Below are positions 11,748 to 23,437 of a stretch of 64,000 nt of DNA, in pieces. Under the pieces are notes generated by a model that had not been told where the DNA came from, searched no databases, and saw nothing but the letters and a program-made list of their open reading frames with translations. The stretch comes from Cryptomeria japonica (taxonomy: Eukaryota > Streptophyta > Pinopsida > Cupressales > Cupressaceae): the NCBI RefSeq assembly GCF_030272615.1, contig NC_081407.1, positions 142,110,897 through 142,174,896 on the forward strand, written 5' to 3'. The translations under genes were made by a program, and so were the position numbers. The stretch's first letter is position 1. Every line of letters begins with the position of its first letter.

Positions 11748-12441
11748 TACTTTTGGCCCCAGATTAATAAGGATGTTAAGAGATATGTGCAAAGTTGTAG
11801 ATTTTTTCAAGTTGAAAAAGGTCATAGTCAAAATGTGGGATTGTATAAGCCTTTGACAGTACCGGTAAGACCTTGGGAGGATATAAGCATGGATTTTGTA
11901 CTTGGATTGCCTAAGACACCGAGAGGGAATGATTATATATTTGTGGTAGTGGAGATATTATTAAATATGGCTCATTTCATACCTTGTAAGAAGACATCAG
12001 ATGTATTGCTTGTAGCAGACCTATTTTTCAAGGAAGTGGTGAGATTGCACAGATTACCTAAGAGCATAGTTTCAGATAGAGACACTAAGTTTGTTGGCTA
12101 TTTTTGGAGAACACTTTGGAAAAAAGATGAAGAAAGATTTGAAGTTTATTTCTTCTTTTCATCCACAGACTGATGGACAGACAAAAGTTGTTAACCAGAG
12201 TTTGGGAAATTTGTTGAGATGTTTAGTGGGAGATAAAACCGGAAATTAGGATTTGATCCTTACACAAGAAGATTTTGCCTACAAAAATTCAATGAATAGA
12301 ACTACTAGAAGAACACCTTTTGAGATTGTTACCAAAGTGCATCCTAGAGGTATATTGGAATCGAGAGACATTAGCAGTGAAGTTCAGAGAAGTTCAGAAG
12401 CAGAAGACTCTGCAGATCACATGGTAGCATTGCTAATTTAG
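11748..12441 (+). pseudogene. Integrase core remnant, chromovirus 1
   Basis: The integrase joins element DNA to the host chromosome through a D-D-E triad. The first Asp is readable in SMDFV (codon 11892-11894) and the second in SDRDTKF (12075-12077). The third, expected just after the HPQTDGQT motif, now reads Lys (AAA at 12184-12186). The second Cys of the zinc-binding CxxC near 11800 also reads Phe. A frameshift near 12120-12175 and stops near 12248 and 12439 add to the decay. Confidence 0.85.
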
Positions 12442-12930
12442 GTTAAACAAAATATGGAAGACATGAAAAACAAATATAAGGAGAAGGAAGATGAGAAGAG
12501 GAGACATAAGGAATTTGAAGCTGGTGATGAAGTGATGGTATATCTAAGAAAAGAGAGATTCCCGGTTGGAACTTATAATAACTTGCAGATGAAGAAGTTT
12601 GGACCTTGCAGGATTTTGAGGAAGTTTCAGTTCTGGAAATGCATACGAAGTGGAGTTATTGGATATTCTAAGTATTTCACCTATATTCAACATTGCAGAT
12701 CTTCATGAGTACCATGAACCAAAATTTCATGAGGACAGTGTTGCAGACTTGGAGAAATATCTGCCCTGGAAGGAACTAGATCAGATTGAAGAGATTTTGG
12801 ACAGTAGGATTGGGCATAGTACCCGGAGCAGTCAGTATAAGGAATAACTTGTGAAGTGGAAGGATAGACTAGTTGAAGATTCATCTTAGATTTATCAGGT
12901 AGAGGTATACCACCTTGGTTTCCCTCTGAC
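12442..12930 (+). pseudogene. Integrase tail and chromodomain remnant, chromovirus 1
   Basis: The [14 protein letters not shown] tract (about 12520-12564) is the usual integrase C-terminal GPY/F-like entry. It is followed by [12 protein letters not shown]. After a frame change, 12690-12900 reads an IEEILDSR...LVKWKDR segment. That is the chromodomain signature that steers chromoviruses to heterochromatin. Stops lie at about 12845 and 12888. Confidence 0.75.
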
Positions 12931-12936
12931 TCTAAC

Positions 12937-12955
12937 AAAGTGAGAGGCTCACTTT
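12937..12955 (+). other. Hairpin in the polypurine region before the 3' LTR
   Basis: AAAGTGAG-AGG-CTCACTTT is a perfect 8-bp stem with a 3-nt loop, 19 bp upstream of the 3' LTR. A comparable AAGTGA...TCACTT pair lies at the same place in the TRIM-like internals. Confidence 0.6.
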
Positions 12956-12974
12956 TTCAATAACCCCGGATGTC

Positions 12975-13769
12975 TAATGCAGGAGCATCCTCGGTTCATA
13001 GCAATCTTGCATCAACCAAAAACATTTTCCTTTCTGTTTTGTTTTCTATTTAGAGTTTTAGTTTTCCTTTCAGTGTGTCTTGGTTTTGGCTCACCAAATC
13101 CTATGGAGTTGGATTCTACTTGAAGACTTGATCATCTTTCTTTCTTCCAGACTGCATCACATTTGGATCATTTCCAGCAAGATATCACTACCGGTTTCCA
13201 TGACAATTTCTAGTTACCGGTTGATAGTCCTTTGTTATCTGTTGTCTGGACCTAATTTGGTGATCTAACGGAATCCCTTCCGAAGATTGAGGAGCCTTGG
13301 GCATTGATTTCGATGTTCCTTGGCATGTGGTCGACCTTTTCCCGCGATCTACGTTTCATCATTTGGATTTTCTGGAGGAATCTCTTAGCGGAGGCCGACC
13401 TTGTTATTTTTCACGTTAGGTCTTGTTCTTCGGGTTTTGATCCCTTTTGGGTCAACTGGATCCTTTGGATCGATATATATATTTATAATTACACATTAGA
13501 ATGTAATCAATCAAGGAGAATCAAGTAGCTATACTATGCGTAGAAGATAGATCATAAGATTCAAGGTCCCGGTTGTGACCTATTCTAATAGGCCTGTGAA
13601 TGGTATGTTGTAATCCGATTGTTACCGGTTGGATGTAATCAAATTTCATGCAATAAAACAATATGTTCTGCATTGCCTCCATCGTATATTTGAGTTTTTG
13701 TTGTGTTTACTCTTGCTGACCAGTCCGGATTGATCTCTTTGAGGTCCCTCCTCACCGGTGACTGCTTCA
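12975..13769 (+). repeat. 3' LTR of chromovirus 1
   Basis: 795 bp, starting TAATGCAGGAGCATCC (one change from TGATGC) and ending GACTGCTTCA, followed by the TSD AAAAG. Confidence 0.9.
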
Positions 13770-13904
13770 AAAAGCTACCTCAAGTTGAAAACTTACTATG
13801 ATACCAACTTTGGGCCACAAACCAATACCAACTTTATTTAGCTGATATTCTTAATCAATAAATTCTCTCAACACTACTCTCTCCTCCCTTTGCTTCCTTT
13901 GTTA

Positions 13905-15900
13905 TTATGCTCTACATGTGTACTCCCTTGTTGCAAATTGATCTATCCCCTTCCATAATTAAATGACTATGCTTATATGACTTTCAAATCATACCGATAA
14001 TGTTTCGCCACTTCAATTCATCAAGCCATCCATAATTCACCTATATACAATTTCTCTTAGTTTCGTTCTTCCATTCTTAATTCCAAGAATCCTTTTATAG
14101 ATGACTCCTCTACTTACATATGCTATAGGTATGCATGTCCCAACACTTTTTTTCTCCTATGCCCACTTCTGCTACAATAAGAACACTGAAAACACTGCAT
14201 TCCTTAAATGTATTTTTTACCATTACCTTGATTACTCTTACTAGAATTATATCCAAGACTCTCATACTTTTGTCATATAATTAGTTCAATGGGTTCCTAG
14301 ATTCCTTGACCACTGCTCCCCAATCCTTCAACTTCATAACCCATCCTTTTCATCATCTTGAAACCAATATTTTTTTCAAACCACCATGTCTTATTCTTCA
14401 CCGGATTAGAAAACACATCGTCTTCATCCTTGCATTCTTGAACTACATCAGACTTACCAGATTCATCCTATAGTGAATAATACAAATGATTTGTATCACA
14501 AGAGATGTTGCACATTATCAGCTTTGACCTTAGGCAATGATTTTCCTTTCGCACTATGCATGCGTAATCCCTTGTTACAAATTGATATATCACCTTCCAC
14601 GATTAAATGACTATGCTTATACAACTTTTGAACCATATCAGTAATCTTTCGCCACTTCAAGCCATCCATAATTCACTTGTATACGATTTGTCTCAGTTTC
14701 GCTCTTCCATTCTCAATTCCAACACTCCTTTTCTAGACGACTCCTCTATTTTCATATGCTACAACAATGCATGTCCCAACACTTTTCTCTCTTATGCCCA
14801 CTTCTGCTACAATTAGAACACGGAAAAACACCTCTTTCCTTAAATTGATTTGCTACCATTACCTAGATTACTCTTACTATAATTATATCCAGGACCCTCA
14901 TACTTTTGTCACATGATTGGTTCAATAGGTTCCTGGATTCCTTGACCACTACTCACCAATCCTTCAACTTCATAACCCATCCTCTTCATCATCTTGAAAC
15001 CAATACTCTTTTCAAACTACCTTATCTTATTCTTCACCCGATTAGCAAACACATCATCTTCAGCCTTGCATTCTTCAACTACATCACACTTACTGGATTC
15101 ATCCTCGAGTGAATAATTAAAATCATTTGTATCACAAGAGATGTTGCACATTGTCAGCTTTGACCTTAGGCAATATTTTTTCTTTCACACTCTACATGTG
15201 TACTCCCTTGTTACAAATTGATCTATCCCCTCTTCAATCCATCAAGCCATCCATAATTCACCTGTATACAATTTGTCTCAATTTCTCTCTTCCATTCTCA
15301 ATTCCAACACTCCTTTTCTAGATGACTCATCTATTTGCATATGCTACAGGGATGCATGTCCTGACACTTTTCTCTCCTATGCCCACTTCTTCTACAATAA
15401 GAAAACTGAAAACACCACTTTCCTTAAATTGATTTTCTACCATTACCTTGATTACTCTTACTAGAATTATATCCAAGACCCTCATACTTTTGTCACATAA
15501 TCGGTTCAATAGGTTCCTGGATTCCCTGACCACTGCTCCTGAATCCTTCAACTTCATAACCCATCCTCTTCATCATCTTGAAACCAATACTCTTTTCAAA
15601 CCACCTTGTCTTATTCATCACCGAATTAGCAAACACATCATCTTCAGCCTCACATTCTTCAACTACATCACACTTATAATTGGATTCATCCTCTAGTGAA
15701 TAATTCAAATAATTTGTATCACAAGAGATGTTGCACATTGTTGACTTTGACCTTAGGCAATGATTTTCCTTTTGCAATTTCTCATTTCACTCACTCAAGT
15801 TTGATATTTCCTTCTTTTGTAATTTCCTCTTCCCTTCTCCTTAGCATTTCTTTAAATTCTTCATTCTCCCTTTGGATCTCTATCTTCCACAGTCTAAATG
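13905..15900 (-). pseudogene. Triplicated G-patch / zinc-knuckle coding segment (decayed)
   Basis: Three direct repeats of about 600-640 bp (roughly 13912-14545, 14546-15183, 15184-15775) each encode the same segment on the minus strand. The segment has a G-patch-like core (IGFKMMKRMGYE..G, then SGQGIQEPIEP, then YEGLGYN) and a Cys/His cluster (CRRSGHRREKC..MHPC). G-patch domains bind RNA or helicases and occur both in host RNA-processing proteins and in some Ty3/gypsy polyproteins. Upstream on the minus strand (15777-15900) is a charged, coiled-coil-like run (KIEIQRENEEFKEMLRRR) joined only to the third copy. Stops occur in every copy, so none is functional. Whether this is a host gene or a retroelement piece cannot be decided from the sequence. 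Confidence 0.55.
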
Positions 15901-16021
15901 AGGGGATAAAAAAAATGTATGTATACATTTCCATTGTGAACATGTCTACTACCACCATAGGATCGATTCAACACCAAAAAGATTGACTGCCTAACCTCAA
16001 CATTATCACAATGAAACATTC

Positions 16022-19000
16022 TGTAGTACCCCTCCTTGATCATACTCTTTTTGTATGTTTTTGATTGACTTCAGTGGAACATTATTGTATATTGATTCAG
16101 ATTTTATGCGATGTTATTTCATGCTTTATCTAGATCTGTCGTGTATGATTTTATGCAGTATCTCAGTGCTCATGGTTAATGTTATTTTATGGATCATTAT
16201 CATGGACTGTCACTCTTACCTTATATGTGTGATGCGTTATTTATATGTTGTGTGTTTGCATGTGTATGGGATGCAAGGGGATGATTTTCCTTCACTCACT
16301 CTGGTGAGACAGGGAACGTCACGATTCTCCTTCATCGATGTGTGTGTCATGTCTGTTTATATAAATATATATTTGTCTATATGCACATGTGGATTCTTTT
16401 GTGCAGGACATTGCAGGTACTAGTACCGGGTAGGTACGGGTATTGACTCCACTTGATTTCACAGGTCTGAGCATGCCCTATATGTCCGATGGGAGTGGAG
16501 GAGATAGTTGTTGGACCCTAACTTGACCCGTAGTTACACTTGTGTGAGTGTTGTCAGTCGGTTGTCTTTCCCATCTGGCCGGTATGCGAGTCATACTACT
16601 TTGGTTTGGTCATTTGTGAGTAGTCATTTGATCATTCTTCATTTTGCATGCTTTCGTTCATTTGAATGGTTATTTAATTGAATGGATGATGCTATCTTAT
16701 GTTGGTGTAATTAGTTAATTATTATGCTTTGAGATTATTAATTTAATTAAATTAATGATTTGCTAGATTAAATGGTTAAATGACTTATTTTATCGTGTAA
16801 GTTGCATTAATATATATATTGTGGAAGGAAATAAATAATTGCCTAGCCATTTAAGTTTTAAATGCTTATGTTGAAGGAAAGTAATGTGAAAAAGGAAATG
16901 AAATAAAAAGCTTTTCTTTTTACCTTTTCATTTGACTTTTGTATTTTATTTATTGGAAAAGAATTGTTTTTGGAAAAGAGAAAACCTGATTGGTGGAGAA
17001 AACTTTTAACCTAGAAAGTTTAGGTTGAAATTATTTTCCCCATATATTCCTGGAAATTCACGAGAAGAGGGGGCAGAAAATTTGGGAGAGAAATTTGGAA
17101 AACCATTTTGAAGGAGGATGTGGAATTTGATTTGCTTTGCAAGGACTGGGATTCTTCCATCATTTTTCTTGCTAGTTTGCTTCAAGGTTGGATAATCTAT
17201 TCTTGTTTGAAATTTAAATTTGAATATTTTAGTTGCTTCTTGTGTGTTAAAATAAATGCAAATGTCTTTGTAGATTCTTATAGAATGATTGGAATGGAAG
17301 AAGAAATGCTTGTTATTGTTGATTTTGTGAAACTTATATCATTGTTTGCTTATAGGAAAGAAATGGTTCATTTCTCTATCTGTTGTGTGTTTTTGTTCTT
17401 GAAAATCAACATCTTGAATTACCTCTTCCATTTGGAATAGAATGAGTTATATTTAGTTTGCTATGTGCTTTCTAGTATCTAATTGCCCAAGATTTGGGGT
17501 TTATGTGGGCAAAAATTGGTTATTTCCTTTTGCTAGATGTGAGGAATTCTTCCTGTGTATGGAAGTTAGGAAATTTATTTTAACCCTTCTCCTACCTGTT
17601 GAATTCTTCTATTGTTTCCTAAGTCAATATTTATTGGGTTCTTGGGTGATTTTATTTCACCCTTTACCTTATTGGTAAATATCCCTTTGTAATTTGGATT
17701 TTGGCACTGTGTGTGTGTGTGCCTATGAAATGATCAGGGAATGAATCATTTCATGTTAAATCAATTTTGTATCATATTGTTTTTAAATGCTATGGAGGCA
17801 TGAAATTATTTCATTATATGGACCTTACCTTACCCCGTGGCGGGCTAGCCCCACCATGCGGGTCGGTAGTGTCTGCTACTCGCAGGTAGCAGTTTTACCG
17901 GTCGGTAGTACTGCTACGTGGTAGCAGTACTACCGGTTGGTAACAACACTATTGGTCGGTAATGGCACTATCGGTCGGTAGCAGTACTACTAGACGGTAG
18001 TAGTACTATCGGACGGTAGGACTGCTAGTGGTTGGTAGCAGTGCTACTGGTTAGTAGTGCCTGCTACTGGTGGTAGCAGCACTACCGGTTGGCAGTAGTA
18101 CTACTGGCAGGTACTGCCTGCTGCCTCGATAGCAGCACTACTGTGGGTTGCCCTTGGTTCCCGCGTGACAATTGTACCCTCGTGGTGCAACTTGTTTTGT
18201 GCCGTGAATTTTATTTGTGTAAAATGGAATATTTTTAAAGTTGTCTTTTTAAATGTTAAATTAAGATAGTAATCTCCAAATGATTTTTATTATGTGGTTT
18301 AATAAATTTACATATGGAAATCAAGGCATGAATTAGTAATTCAAATTGGTAAATTTGGATATATTCTGGAAAAGAATTGAGATGCCTTAAAAATTCATGT
18401 TTTATTCAGTTGAATATTTAATGTGGATTTTATTCTTGATGGAATATTGATTTGGAAATTGAATAGATGTGAATATCGTAAAAGAGTGTTTATTTAATTT
18501 TCAATAAATGAAGTTGCAAGTGCTTATGATGCTGATTTTCTCAAAGATTGTCTGAGTGCGGACTTAGTGAAATTAGCTTTCCTTGCAAAGAGTTATATTG
18601 TGTTATTTTTGGTCTGTGGTTCAGTCTTCCTGTGGTGGCGTATTTGGTACCTTTGACCAAGTGATACATGATGACTTCATTGTCTTAACCATGTAGTGTC
18701 TTTGCCTTATGGTTAACCAAGAGTCAGTATGTCCTTGTTTTGACCACTTGTTTTTGGATAGTGGTGTTATGGCTGTCTCCTTCTCCATAGGGTCCTCATG
18801 GAGTGACCATGTTTGTTTAGTGTCCTTTGAGAGAGTGGCTTTTGAGTGGGGGTCTCGCCCAAAGTGGTTGGCAAGATAACCCATCGAAAGTCAGATAGTA
18901 AAATGATAATCTAATTAATTGATTAAGTGGGTAGTTCATAACATTAAATAAGGTATTGTACCTTGCATATAGGTGAGTGCTTGTACAAGGCTCATAATGT

Positions 19001-19917
19001 AGTGAGATGGCTTGGAATGGAAAACTGACCACCTTGTCTTCACGAAAGGCTGGTAGGGTCCGCATGAGACTTAGTTGGAGGCAGAGATTATTGAAAGGTT
19101 ACTAGGATAACCCAAGATGGGGGTTGAGACCTATGGAGGCCGACCATGGTAACCATCATAAGCTATGCGATGACACTCTCTCTTTAGGTTCACTTGTGTA
19201 TTTGTGATGTTGAGTCACCTGGATATTATGGAGTCATATTGTGCTGTCATGGAGTCATATTGTTTTGTCGACCATGTCATGCTTTTTCCTACTTGAGGGT
19301 CCTCTGCTATCTCCTAGCACGGTGGGGTGATTTCCAGTTTGGGATCACATGGTCAGGTGGTAGTGCCACTTCCCATCAGATGTTCTTGTTTGTGCCTTCA
19401 TGCAAGGATTTGCTTCATAGGTGTTTTCTATGGTTCGTGGCTCATGCTTATCTCATGTTTGGAGATTATTGTTATTTGGAGACCTATGTGGTCATTGTAT
19501 CATGATCTTATGTAACCTTGTATTTGGTTAAGTTGTATCTTTATATGTATATTGAGAAGACATGTATTGGAAGAGCAATGCAATCCTAAGTTTGGGATGT
19601 TATTTATCAACTTTCTTTATGGCTGTGTAAATGTTTATTGAAGAGAAATTATATTGTATCCTTTCAATATTTCAATGGTGTAATATGTTATTGCATATGG
19701 CTTAATATGTTCTATGAGTTTTGATGGATTATTAGATTAATCGTAATTGTGGAATTTATCTTTTGGTTTTAATTCTTCATTGGTAACTCTTAAGGAATTC
19801 TGGTGTAAGTCTTCCACTTGTGTTTTATCATGCATGTTGTGTTTAATGCACTTATTATGTTTTTTTGTTTCACCCTTGTTGTGGGTTTTCCTTTGGGGTT
19901 CTTGGCGGGGCATTACA
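16022..19917 (+). repeat. 5' LTR of chromovirus 2 (3,896 bp)
   Basis: Starts TGTAGTACCCCTCC and ends GGGGCATTACA. It aligns along its full length with 24778-28633. Open frames inside it (for example 16055-16423 and 17108-17440) are not preserved in the other LTR and are read as chance. Confidence 0.92.
17861..18142. repeat. Palindromic minisatellite within the 5' LTR
   Basis: About 14 degenerate units of the kind GGTAGCAGTACTACC, each close to its own reverse complement, are joined by GGTCGGTAG/GGTTGGTAG linkers. The run is much more GC-rich than the surrounding LTR. The equivalent run in the other LTR is 26600-26840. Confidence 0.8.
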
Positions 19918-19936
19918 TTTGGTATCAGAGCCCATG
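19918..19936 (+). other. Primer binding site, initiator tRNA-Met
   Basis: TTTGGTATCAGAGCCCATG directly after the LTR. TGGTATCAGAGCC matches the plant initiator tRNA-Met 3' end. Confidence 0.88.
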
Positions 19937-20069
19937 TTTCAACACTGGGTACTGTGGGTTTGTAGTGAGCCCATTCGCCTTGACCTTTTGTGTAGGTCTT
20001 GTGGTGTGACTTCCTTGCTTCTTTCCTTGCCTTTGATCTGAACCTTTCTCTCTTGTGAAGTGTTAGGTC

Positions 20070-21420
20070 ATGGCTAGGAAAGCCAAGGGAGGTGGCCGTG
20101 TTGGTGGCCGCACCAGAGGCAGAGGAGGAGGACAGGGTCAAGGTTCCAACCACCATAGTCCTTCACCACCACCCACTCATGCGAGTGTGGATTAGGATCA
20201 GTTTGTTCATCAGGAGGAACAACATTCAAGAGAGCAGGTTCCTGAAAGGGAAGAGCTGCGATAGATGTTTCAGAAGGTGCTAGCTAGACTAGGCCTCAGA
20301 CCTGAGGTGGATCAGCCCATCCATGCCTAGGTAAAGGATTCACATCAGTAGATTCTAGAGAGAGAGAGAGATCTCCTAGAAGGAGAGAGGTCCCAGTGGA
20401 CCAGGACCCAGCTAACATGGGGCACATGAAGGACTTGATGAGGTCCAATCCTCCTTTCTTTGATGGTAAAGGTACCGGTCTTGAGCCAGAGACCTGGCTT
20501 ATCATCTTAGATCGATGTTTTGCCATGTATCCATATGGTAGCAACACCAAGGAGAGATACACGATCATGCATCTTGAGAGTTTCACATCTATCTAGTGGT
20601 GGTTAGAGGAGGAGAGGATCAGTGTGAGCATTAACACCGTGTCATGGGAGATCTTTTGGAGAGATTCAGGGCACGATTTCTCTCACCGTAGTGGAGGTAG
20701 TCGCGTGTAGATGAGTTCTATGCTTTGCGCTAGTTTGGGTTGTCAGTAGATCAGTTTGAGCATAGGTTCTATGAGCTCAAACAGTATGCTAGGATTGGCA
20801 ATGACGAGGCTATTCTCATTCAACACTTCTTGAGGGGTCTTAACAACCTTAACAGTGGAGGAGTGGGAGTTTTTGAGCTTGCTTCAGTAGAGGTAGTCGT
20901 GGCGAAAGCCAGGATGGTAGAGAAGAACCTTAGTCGTTCTCATGGTGGCTAATCTAGAGTTCAGATTGGGAGTGATCCTTTCAGTGGGTCTAGAGGGAGA
21001 GGGAATTAGTCCCAATCTGCTGCACCTTTTAGGGGTCCTTAGGCACCCGCTAAGGGTGGTCAACAATAGCAACAACAACCACCGAGACTGAAGCAATCTC
21101 AGGGCCAACAAGGTGGCAACTCCTAGTTTTGGAAGAGCAAGAACTGGCAGAGGAATAGGAAGACCTTTCCAGGGTAGTCCTCTCAGGGTGCATCTCAGGC
21201 CCCTAGTGGGGAAATCTTTCAGCAATCCAGTGAGTCATCTGGGAGTAGAGGACCTGTTAGAGGAGCTTGCTTCACCTGTGGTCAGTTTGGCCATAAAGCC
21301 GCTCAGTGCCCTCAACATCCTCACTAGATGGGTAGTCAGAGGCCAGTCGCATCAGAGCCGATAGTGGGGGATGCAGGTAGATCCCATAGAGTATTTGCAG
21401 TGGTGGATGACCGCTAGGCT
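20070..21420 (+). pseudogene. gag: gag remnant, chromovirus 2
   Basis: The start codon at 20070 follows a short leader and opens a basic Gly/Arg-rich N-terminus (MARKAKGGGRVGGRTRGRGGG). The capsid part includes NPPFFDGKGTGLEPETWL (about 20445-20500) and SVDQFEHRFYELKQYA (about 20740-20790). The zinc knuckle C-x2-C-x4-H-x4-C (CFTCGQFGHKAAQC) is intact at 21268-21309. Stops at 20193, 20328 and 20349, among others, are TAG where a Gln codon is likely. Confidence 0.85.
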
Positions 21421-21429
21421 GAGCATCAG

Positions 21430-21830
21430 AGTACAGTGATTGAGACTACAGGTGTGTTGTGTGGTATCCCTATCTCTGTAATTTTTGATTCCAATGCTTC
21501 AGATTCTTTTATTTCTTCATCCATTGTGGAGCGGTGTGGGCTCGCATCTACTAAGCAGGCAAATAGGTGGCAAGTAGAGTTGGCTACCAGTGTGCGTGTG
21601 TTTGTAGATGCCTTCGTTCCTAGTTGTGAGTTGGACCTAGGACCCTTGTCACTTCAGTTGACCTTCGAGTCATTCCTTTGGGGTCCTATGGAGTTGTGTT
21701 GGGGATGGATTGGTTATCATCTCATAGTGCTTGTGTAGATTGTCGTCTGGAGACAGTAGATTGTTGAGATGACCATGGTAGGAGAGTGGGGATCGTTGGA
21801 GTTCAGTGATCGATATCCTTACGTATGATT
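21430..21830 (+). pseudogene. pro: Aspartic protease remnant, chromovirus 2
   Basis: The protease active site is recognisable as VIFDSNASDSFIS near 21480-21515. The Gly of the Asp-Ser-Gly triad is replaced by Asn, which should abolish activity. The second half, with a LG-MDWL-like motif near 21690-21715, is in another frame. Confidence 0.75.
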
Positions 21831-23437
21831 TCTGCTATGAAATTTAGGCGGTGCATGCATCAAGGGTGTCAAATTTTTGTAGTTGCTCTTGAGGATGTGG
21901 ATGTGGGAGAGAGTCGAGAAATCTCTCTTGATGGTCACCGTATTCTTCGAGAGTATGCAAATGCGTTTCCTTTGGATATTCCCGGTATGCCTCCGAAGCG
22001 AGACATAGATTTTCGCATTGACTTGGTTCCTGGTGCGGAACCTATTTTGAGAGCACCATATTGGATGAATACTTAGGAGTTGAGTGAGTTGAAGTTGCAG
22101 GTTGAGGAATTGTTGGCCAAGGGGTTCATTCATCCCAGTGTTTCTCCTTGGGGTGCGTCGGTTACCTTCATTAAGAAGAAGGATGGCTCTCTTCGGTTAT
22201 GCATTGATTATTGACAGTTGAATAAGGTAACCATCCGGAATCGATGTCCATTGCCTCTATCTTTTTGATCAGGTGAAGGGAGCCAATGTGTTCACTAAGA
22301 TAGATCTGAAATCAAGGGTATCATCAGTTGCACATTCATGATGCAAACATTCATAGTATGATATTTCGTACTCATTATGGTCACTATGAGTTCACAGTGG
22401 TGCCATTTGGGTTGAAGAACGCGCCTTCAATGTTCATGAGTCTTATGAATGGGGTTTTTTGCACCTACCTTGACCACTTTGTCCTTGTGTTCTTGGATGA
22501 CATATTGATTTATTCTAGATCTATGGAAGAGCATGAGGGTCACTTGCGTCAGGTATTGCAGTGCTTGAGGGAGAATAATCTTTTTGCGAATTTGGTGAAG
22601 TGTGATTTCTTTCAGTCAGAGGTGAGCTATCTTGGTCATATAGTTTCGGGAGAAGGTGTATCTGTGGATCCTTCTAAGATCCAAGCCATTGTTGATTGGC
22701 TAGCACCGGCCAATGTTTTTGAAGTTTGGAGTTTCATGGGTTTGGTTGGATATTACCATCACTTTGTGCAGAGCTTTTCTCAGATAGGCCACCCAATTGC
22801 TTCTCTTCAAAGGAAAGGAAAGAAGTTTGTTTGGTCAAAGCAGTGTGAATTATCTTTTCGTACCTTGAAGGAACTCCTTGTTAGTGCTCTGATTTTGACA
22901 GTTCCTGATTCGTCCAGATATTTCATGGTATGCACAGATGCCTCTCTAGAAGGTATAGGTGCAGTGCTTATACAGGATGGACGTGTGGTTGCCTATGAGT
23001 CTCACAAACTCAAGGATCACGAGTTGAACTATCCAGTTCATGACTTGGAGTTGGCAGTTGTAGTGGATGCATTGGTTAGATGGAGACATTTCCTATTGGG
23101 GCGTCGATTTGAGCTACATAGTGATCATCGCAGTTTGCAGTATATTTTCATGCAGCCAAACTTGAATGCTCGATAGTGAAGATGGATGGAATTCCTTTGC
23201 AAGTATGATTTTGAGGATCTTTATATTCAGGGGAAAGAGAACGTAGTGGTAGATGCTTTGAGTCGTAGGCAACATGAGGTTGCAACATTGTCTTTTGGTG
23301 TGGACTTGAGTGAGAAAGTTCTTGGAGTTCTTCCTCAGGACACTTGGTATGAGGATGTTAGAGTCGTGACGGAGTCTAGAAGACCATTGGAGGGTAGATA
23401 TTCTAGTTATACTCTTGAGTTAGATGGCCTTCTTTGA
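21825..23437 (+). pseudogene. Reverse transcriptase - RNase H remnant, chromovirus 2
   Basis: The RT entry (DFRIDLVPGAEPI) is at 22010-22050, and [15 protein letters not shown] at about 22168-22212. A frameshift lies in the FTKIDLKS region near 22310-22330. The palm continues in a 282-codon open stretch (22328-23176) with VVPFGLKNAP, the catalytic FLDD at 22490-22501 and YLGHIVS. RNase H follows (CTDASLEGIGAVL, HSDHRSLQYIF). Two adjacent stops near 23175-23180 (TAG, TGA) interrupt before the ALSRR end at 23262. The catalytic RT aspartates survive. Confidence 0.9.

Larger units (their letters stand above)
7546..13769 (+). mobile_element. Ty3/gypsy chromovirus, element 1 (full-length, decayed)
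   Basis: A complete LTR retrotransposon of 6,224 bp. The 5' LTR is 7546-8320, the PBS follows at once, and gag, protease, RT, RNase H, integrase and chromodomain remnants lie in order. The 3' LTR is 12975-13769. The TSD AAAAG is perfect (7541-7545 and 13770-13774). The order protease-RT-RNase H-integrase marks Ty3/gypsy, and the C-terminal chromodomain-like stretch marks the chromovirus branch. Many in-frame stops and several frame changes mean it cannot make functional proteins. It sits inside the short internal domain of an older TRIM-like element. I cannot assign the clade (Reina/Galadriel-like is possible). Confidence 0.9.

Noticed and set aside
13811-13905. Possible second LTR of the interrupted element starting TGGGCCAC
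   Set aside because: It does not match the LTR at 6144-7030 beyond the first two bases.
16055-17678. Open frames of 71-122 codons in the 5' LTR of chromovirus 2
   Set aside because: The corresponding positions in the 3' LTR contain stops or shifts.
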